Positions 6,565 to 10,727 of a stretch of 10,727 nucleotides of DNA are shown in pieces. The notes under the pieces were generated by a model, which saw nothing but the letters and a program-made list of their open reading frames with translations, did not search any database and was not told the DNA's origin. This DNA is from an uncultured Alphaproteobacteria bacterium (lineage in GTDB: Bacteria; Pseudomonadota; Alphaproteobacteria; Caulobacterales; Caulobacteraceae), in NCBI GenBank assembly GCA_903933475.1, contig CAIZKE010000298.1, positions 1 through 10,727 on the forward strand. Direction: 5' to 3'. The translations under genes were made by a program, and so were the position numbers. Position 1 is the stretch's first letter, and each line of letters starts with the position of its first letter.

Positions 6565-6658
6565 CTGGCTCCCCGGGTTCAATAATTGCCCGCTGCTGGC
6601 GATACGCCTAGCCTGTCGCCTGGAACACAAGAGAGCTGAAGGTCCCGCAAGTCATGAC
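6565..6658 (+). repeat. Duplicated leader, copy B (upstream of the membrane-protein gene)
   Basis: This is the second copy of the leader at 5591-5683, offset by 974-975 bases. It ends at the ATGAC of the downstream gene, so it holds that gene's likely promoter and ribosome-binding region. TTGCCCG (6586-6592) and GCCTAGCC (6606-6613), 13 bases apart, are conserved between copies in spacing and may be the promoter. A separate TTGACGC at 6550-6556 lies just outside the repeat and is an alternative -35. Confidence 0.75.
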
Positions 6659-7046
6659 CGTCGACCAGGCCAATCGCGCGCTTCGCCCTGCCGTGGCCTT
6701 GTGGGCTTTTGCCGGCCTCCTGGGCATTCCCGCTGCAGTCTATTTCGACCTGCTGGGGGGCTGGCGCTGGCCGCCCTACAACGCGATCTACGACCAGATG
6801 ATGGTCAGCGTCTATTTCGCCCTCGGTATCTGCGCCTTGCGCGCCGTCAAGGATCCCCTCCGGCACGCGAGCTTCCTCTGGTTTGTCGCGATCTCGAGTT
6901 TCACGCACGGGGCGGTCATGTTGTTTCACGCCGTGCACAATCCCATACACCTGAGCCATCTCCTGGGCGATGTCTGGATCCTGGCCGGCGGCGCGGCCCT
7001 GGCCTGGCCCCTGTGGCGGCTCAGGCGGGTGGGCGACCGGGTTTGA
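6654..7046 (+). CDS. Small four-helix membrane protein, DUF6632-like
   Basis: The 130-residue protein has four predicted membrane helices, at about 13-33, 47-66, 73-95 and 103-122, with a positively charged C-terminus (RLRRVGDRV). Conserved-looking features are PYNAIYDQMMVSVYFALG (41-58), AVKDPLRHASFLWF (64-77), and a histidine series H85, H92, H95, H99, H102 around helix 3 and the following loop, then GDVW (105-108). The layout resembles the small DUF6632-type membrane family, named from memory, with no known function. The ATG at 6654 is used because the frame is open only from 6612 and has no other ATG. GAAGG lies 11 bases before it, a longer spacing than usual. Its leader is the duplicated copy B. 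The histidines could bind metal or heme, but this is speculation. Confidence 0.75.
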   Translation: MTVDQANRALRPAVALWAFAGLLGIPAAVYFDLLGGWRWPPYNAIYDQMMVSVYFALGICALRAVKDPLRHASFLWFVAISSFTHGAVMLFHAVHNPIHLSHLLGDVWILAGGAALAWPLWRLRRVGDRV

Positions 7047-7133
7047 TGAAGGGGCCCAGCGCCGCCTTGGCAGAGTCTCGCGGGGGCGGAGAGCCCACGG
7101 TCATTGCGCCAGTTTCCGGAGGCCGTCCGAACC

Positions 7134-8555
7134 TCACGGCCGCCCCTTCGGGCCGAGGTCAACGCCGGAGAGGGCTTCCGCCGCCGCGCCGGGGTCGGTC
7201 TCGCTGACATCGAGAAGGTCGAGCTTGTGGCGGATCTCGGCGTGGCGCTCGGCCGTCAGCTTGTAGCCGACGAAGCAGGCGCCGGCGGCCATCACGAAGA
7301 TGATCGGGCCGACAATATAGGCCAGTTCCAGGCCCCGGATCGCCTCAGGCGTGTTCGTGACCCCGGCGCCCACCTTGTATCCGACCATGGCCAGAACGTT
7401 GAAGGTGAGGAAGATCGCGCCGGCTGTGGCCAGTTTCGCCGTGGCGGTCAGGCCGGCATAGATCAGACCCATCCACTCCCGCCCGCTGTCGAGCCGGAGT
7501 TCGTCGGCGATGTCTGCCGCGATGGCCCGCATCATGACCGTGAAGCCAGCCGCCATGGCGCCCACCAGGAACATCAGTGCGGAGAAGATCGGGAAGTCCC
7601 CCTTGGGCAGGAAGGGCAGACACATCAGACCGAGGGAATAGACGGTGGTCGTCACCAGGAAGGCGATGTGCTTGCTGATCTTGTTCGCGAGCCAGGCGGC
7701 GAAGGGCGCGCCGGCGAAACCGGCCGCGACGTAGATCAGCAGCAGCAAGTTGGCGGAGGCGGTGTCAAAACCCCGACTGTCCTTGAAGTAGAACAGGTAG
7801 AGCGCGGCCATCCAGCCAGGCCCCAGCGTGACCATCAGGTCGGCGGCCAGCAGCCGGATCACGTTTCCCCGGGTGAGCAGCTGGGCGTAGTCCTTGAGCG
7901 TGAACTTGGCGGGCCGATCCTGGGTGATGCGTTCCGGTGAGCTGAACACCACGAGCATGCAGGTGACTGCCGCACTGGCGATGATGAACCAGATCATGGC
8001 CTGGACGCCCTGGGCGTCCGTATAGCCCTGCTGGCTCATGAGGATCGGGATCAACAGCACAGCGATGGCGCCGATGACACCCAGCCCCGTGATGGCCCCG
8101 AAGATCCGGGAGCGTTCCTTGTAGGTGGGGGCAAGTCGTCCGGCCCAGGCGAGATGGGAGAGCAGGACGCCGGAATAGCCGAGGTACATCACCAACAGCC
8201 AAAGACCGAGGTAGAGGGGCCCATCCCCGGCGCCGGTCATCAGAAGCATGTAGAAGCCCAGCATGAGCACCGGAGCGCCGAGCGCCATCCAGACCCGGTA
8301 GCGGCCGAAGCGGGTCTTGGTCCGGTCCATCGCCAGGCCCATGGCGGTGTCGATCGGAATGTCGATGAACCTCACCAGCGCGAACACTGTGCCGACGAGG
8401 GCCAGCGACAGGCCGAGTTCAGCTGCGAAATAGCGCGGCAGGTGAACGGTGGCGGCGACGCCAAGCGCCCCGATGGGGACAGCCGCGCTGGCGAAGACCA
8501 GGGCTCGTGGCAAGGAGATCTGACCGCCCGCAGGGCCGGACTGGGATTGCGACAC
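7134..8555 (-). CDS. GPH-family (MelB-like) sugar:cation symporter
   Basis: The 473-residue inner-membrane protein belongs to the glycoside-pentoside-hexuronide:cation symporter group (MFS_2), with about 12 helices. The family signature is FIDIPIDTAMGLAMDRTKTRFGRYRVW (63-89). D65 and D69 correspond to the cation-binding Asp55/Asp59 of E. coli MelB, and D77-R-T plus G84-R-Y-R form the conserved loop. In the second half, GREWMGLIYAG...TAKLATA (358-378) carries K374, in the place of the MelB helix-11 lysine. The C-terminal tail from about 437 is soluble and charged. The GTG start at 8555 follows GAGAGGAG by ten bases. An ATG at 8639 would add 28 Arg-rich residues that do not suit the family. Substrate unknown; many such proteins in this order of bacteria may carry non-sugar compounds. 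Confidence 0.85.
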   Translation of the reverse strand: MSQSQSGPAGGQISLPRALVFASAAVPIGALGVAATVHLPRYFAAELGLSLALVGTVFALVRFIDIPIDTAMGLAMDRTKTRFGRYRVWMALGAPVLMLGFYMLLMTGAGDGPLYLGLWLLVMYLGYSGVLLSHLAWAGRLAPTYKERSRIFGAITGLGVIGAIAVLLIPILMSQQGYTDAQGVQAMIWFIIASAAVTCMLVVFSSPERITQDRPAKFTLKDYAQLLTRGNVIRLLAADLMVTLGPGWMAALYLFYFKDSRGFDTASANLLLLIYVAAGFAGAPFAAWLANKISKHIAFLVTTTVYSLGLMCLPFLPKGDFPIFSALMFLVGAMAAGFTVMMRAIAADIADELRLDSGREWMGLIYAGLTATAKLATAGAIFLTFNVLAMVGYKVGAGVTNTPEAIRGLELAYIVGPIIFVMAAGACFVGYKLTAERHAEIRHKLDLLDVSETDPGAAAEALSGVDLGPKGRP

Positions 8556-8946
8556 CGGAACTGGACTCCTCTCAAGTTCGCGCCTTCTGACCAGACGCTT
8601 CACTGCGGGAGTTAGGCGCGAGCCGGGCCGCCGCCGCAAGGGGATTTCGATGGCAGGATTGCGATGGCGGGTGGCTCAGCCGCCCTGCCTCTTGTCGAAG
8701 GGCGGCATCTCAAGACATCCTGCAGCCAGACCGACATCTTCAGCCCAGGGGCGTGTTGCCTGGGCGTCAGATGGAAAAGGCGTCTCCTATCCGGCTGGCT
8801 TCGGACGACGCCCGCGGGCTTGGCGGCGAGTTGGAGATGGCATCGGGCATGGTGAGCGCAGGCAGAGACAGGACGAGTTCAGGCACGGGAAGCGCACGTG
8901 TCTGGCGGCGGCGTCAGGGATGCACCTCTGCATTTGGGACCCCGGC
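8556..8946. other. Divergent intergenic region between symporter and GST genes
   Basis: These 391 bases separate two divergent genes and should hold both promoters. The clearest structure is an 8-bp perfect inverted repeat, GCCGCCCT/AGGGCGGC (8679-8686 and 8699-8706), with a 12-base spacer and no T-run. A 65-codon open frame (8753-8950) ends in a TGA overlapping the GST ATG as ATGA. It has no recognisable domain and no good ribosome-binding site. No confident promoter is seen. Confidence 0.5.
8679..8706. repeat. 8-bp inverted repeat in the divergent region
   Basis: GCCGCCCT and its perfect complement AGGGCGGC are 12 bases apart, between the symporter start (124 bases away) and the GST start (241 bases away). 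It could be an operator for a repressor or a hairpin. The GC-rich context makes chance occurrence possible. Confidence 0.4.
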
Positions 8947-10041
8947 ATGACCGACCGTGCGATGGGCCGCTACCGTATCCTGGGCGGACCCGGCTCGCCC
9001 TACTCGCTGAAGCTGCGCGCCGCGCTTCGCTGCCGTCGCCTCCCGCACGACTGGATCGTGCCGCCCGGTTACCTGGGAGAGGCCGGAGAACTGAAGGCTG
9101 CCGGCAAGGGCATGATCCCGGTGCTGCAACTGCCCGACGGGCGATACTGGGCCGACTCCACGCCGATGATCCTGGCCCTCGAAGACATGCATCCGCGAGA
9201 GCGCAGCCTCTTGCCCGACGATCCCGGTGATCGGTTTCTGGCCCTGCTTGTCGAGGACTTCGCGGACGAGTGGCTGGTGCAGCCGTTGTTCGACTTCCGC
9301 TGGGACGCGGAAGCGGACCAGGATTTCTGCGCCCGCCGCCAGATGGCCGGGTGGCTGGGGGCGATGCCCAAGGCGCAGTTCGATGAGATCATTGAGCGCT
9401 TCAGGGCGCGCCAGACCGGGGTGCTTGCCCGGCTGGGCGATCGTGAGGTGAACCGGCCCCTGCTGCGGTCGACCTATGGCGAGGTCCTGGGTGCGATCGA
9501 GGCGCAGCTGGAGGTGAGCCGGTTCCTGTTTGGCGGACGCCCCTCCATTGGGGACATTGGCCTGTTCGGCCAGTTGTCCCAATGCGCCATTGATCCCAGC
9601 GCATCGGCGATCATGCGACGCGACGCCGTGCGGACCTTCCAATGGGTGCAGGATCTGGACGACGCCTCTGGGATCGAGGGCGAATGGCGCGATCCCGCCA
9701 GCCCCATGGGTCCAGGTTTGGAGGGCTTGCTGGTCCTCATCGGCGAGGTGTTCCTGCCCTACATGGTCGCCAACGCCGCCGCCGTGCGGAGCGGTGCGCC
9801 CAAGGTCTCGGTCACGCTGCGCGGGATGCCCTTCCTTGCGCGCACGGCCTCCTATCGGTCGGACTGTCTGGGTTGGCTAAGGGTGGCTCTCGCCGACGCC
9901 CTTGCGGCGGGGGCGGGGGACCTGGAGTCCACGCTTCGGCGCCATGGATGCTGGGATGCGCTTCAACTCGAGCCCGGAGAGCGGGAAACGATCCCGCCCT
10001 TGTCGCCGGAGTTTACGGGCCTGCGCTCTGCTATCTTCTGA
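8947..10041 (+). CDS. Glutathione S-transferase-like protein with long C-terminal extension
   Basis: The 364-residue cytosolic protein has a GST N-terminal thioredoxin-like domain and a helical C-terminal domain. YRILGGPGSPYSLKLRAALR (9-28) is the first strand and active-site turn, with S17 or S20 in the catalytic position rather than Cys. KGMIPVLQLPDGRYWADSTPMI (54-75) contains the cis-proline P58 and the glutathione-binding D70-S71-T72. GGRPSIGDIGLFGQL (196-210) holds the helix N-capping box SxxD (S200-D203). Classical GSTs end near 210-230; here about 135 further residues follow, including VFLPYMVANAAAVRSG (268-283). The ATG at 8947 fits the domain start; an in-frame ATG at 8650 would add 99 residues of low-complexity non-domain sequence. 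Whether it is an active transferase is unknown. Confidence 0.85.
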   Translation: MTDRAMGRYRILGGPGSPYSLKLRAALRCRRLPHDWIVPPGYLGEAGELKAAGKGMIPVLQLPDGRYWADSTPMILALEDMHPRERSLLPDDPGDRFLALLVEDFADEWLVQPLFDFRWDAEADQDFCARRQMAGWLGAMPKAQFDEIIERFRARQTGVLARLGDREVNRPLLRSTYGEVLGAIEAQLEVSRFLFGGRPSIGDIGLFGQLSQCAIDPSASAIMRRDAVRTFQWVQDLDDASGIEGEWRDPASPMGPGLEGLLVLIGEVFLPYMVANAAAVRSGAPKVSVTLRGMPFLARTASYRSDCLGWLRVALADALAAGAGDLESTLRRHGCWDALQLEPGERETIPPLSPEFTGLRSAIF

Positions 10042-10175
10042 GCAGAGGCTTCTGGCTGTCGGCGTCCGGGTCGACACCCCACTCTCCCCCGCCATGCGGT
10101 GGCTTCACCTGGTGTTGGCCGGGGTCGTGACCCTGAAACGGGCGCACTGATGACGCCGAGGGGCAGGCTGGGGGG

Positions 10176-10727
10176 TCAGACAACCGGGCTCTCTCCATTC
10201 TGGGGATCCCGTAAGCCAGGGCGGTCCGGACCGGCGCTGCGCCCTTCGACCCCTGGCGCGAGCAGGTAGCCGGCGAGCGCGCGCACCAGCCGGGGGTGGA
10301 GTGACGGCGGAGCCCCCTGCCCTCCGTACGCGTCGGCCTCGACCAGGACCCTCGTGATCAACAGAAGGTCTCGGGCGACCTCCTCCGGGCTTCCATCCGG
10401 AAAGGGGATCAGCTCGTCCCGGTGATCTTCCAGGAACTTAAGGATCGCGCCGACGAGCCGGCTCTCACTCGACGCCAGTCGGGTCCCCAGGGGCAGCCGG
10501 CGTTCCTCATGGTCCAGCGCCGCTGCGAAGACCGGATCCTGGAACTGCTGCTCGATTGCAAGCCGGGCCAGCCGGCTGAGGCCCTCGAGAAGCGGGACGT
10601 CGGAGACGGAGGCCACCGCCGCCTCCAGAGCGACGGCGAGCTGCTCTCGCTCCTGCTCGATCAGCGCCACCGCCAGGGCGGCCTTGTTCGGGAAGTACTG
10701 GTAGAGCGAGCCGACACTCACGCCCGC
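10176..10727 (-). CDS. TetR/AcrR-family transcriptional regulator (N-terminus off the window)
   Basis: The 183 visible residues begin inside the DNA-binding domain. AGVSVGSLYQYFPNKAAL is the end of the TetR helix-turn-helix and start of helix 4, so about 40-45 N-terminal residues lie beyond the right edge. The rest is the helical ligand-binding and dimer domain, with the stretch PLLEGLSRLARLAIEQQ and a Pro/Gly-rich C-terminal tail from about residue 160. Such proteins usually repress a nearby transporter or enzyme gene and are released by a small ligand. It is convergent with the GST gene (134-base gap) and two genes from the symporter, either of which could be a target, but no operator is proven. 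The GTG at 10721 is an internal codon, not the true start. Confidence 0.92.
   Translation of the reverse strand, partial: AGVSVGSLYQYFPNKAALAVALIEQEREQLAVALEAAVASVSDVPLLEGLSRLARLAIEQQFQDPVFAAALDHEERRLPLGTRLASSESRLVGAILKFLEDHRDELIPFPDGSPEEVARDLLLITRVLVEADAYGGQGAPPSLHPRLVRALAGYLLAPGVEGRSAGPDRPGLRDPQNGESPVV

Noticed and set aside
8556..8639. ATG start for the symporter at 8639
   Set aside because: It would add 28 Arg-rich residues before the family start. The GTG at 8555 has GAGAGGAG ahead of it.
8650..8946. ATG at 8650 as the start of the GST-like protein
   Set aside because: The 99 added residues are low-complexity and unlike any domain; the thioredoxin-like fold begins just after 8947.
10122..10133. 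GGGTCGTGACCC near-palindrome between the GST and TetR genes
   Set aside because: The 2-base centre and lack of a T-run make it a poor terminator, and a single short palindrome in GC-rich sequence is not enough to call an operator.
1..10727. CRISPR arrays, insertion sequences, phage genes, toxin-antitoxin pairs
   Set aside because: No short regularly spaced repeats, transposase-like motifs, phage proteins or paired small toxin/antitoxin genes were seen on either strand.

Overview
The window is high-GC DNA (clearly above 65% by eye) with densely packed, often overlapping genes. Gene order, protein style and Caulobacter-like promoter elements suggest an alphaproteobacterium, most likely a Caulobacterales member such as Caulobacter or Phenylobacterium. 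This placement is inferred from the sequence alone.

Left part (67-5333, minus strand). A compact housekeeping operon reads right to left: thymidylate kinase (tmk), DNA polymerase III delta prime subunit (holB), a TatD-family metallohydrolase, a PhnP-like metallo-beta-lactamase-fold hydrolase, and a PurN-like formyltransferase. Three of the four junctions are 4-base ATGA or GTGA stop/start overlaps, and the fourth gap is 16 bases, so translational coupling is likely. Upstream of tmk, 61 bases away and on the same strand, is a spinster-type MFS transporter. The tmk-holB-tatD-MBL core is the conserved alphaproteobacterial block, but the methionyl-tRNA synthetase gene often found between holB and tatD is absent. 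Both metalloenzymes deviate from the textbook metal-binding signature.

Middle (5334-7046, plus strand). A tRNA-Ser(UGA) diverges from the MFS gene. It is followed by a secreted single-domain fasciclin (FAS1) protein with its own strong intrinsic terminator, then a small histidine-rich four-helix membrane protein. About 73-90 bases of leader sequence, including the ribosome-binding region and the ATG of the membrane-protein gene, occur a second time 975 bases upstream. There the copy has no recognisable gene body attached, so the two copies flank the fasciclin gene. This is the least explained structure in the window.

Right part (7134-10727). A GPH/MelB-type sugar-cation symporter (minus) and a long glutathione S-transferase-like protein (plus) diverge from a 391-base intergenic region containing an 8-bp inverted repeat. 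A TetR/AcrR-family repressor (minus) enters from the right edge, cut off within its DNA-binding domain. The transporter, GST and TetR together look like an accessory uptake or detoxification neighbourhood, but no substrate can be read from the sequence.

I found no CRISPR array, insertion sequence, phage gene or rRNA. Nothing here amounts to a convincing new multi-gene system. The duplicated leader around the fasciclin gene and the altered metal ligands are the points most worth checking.
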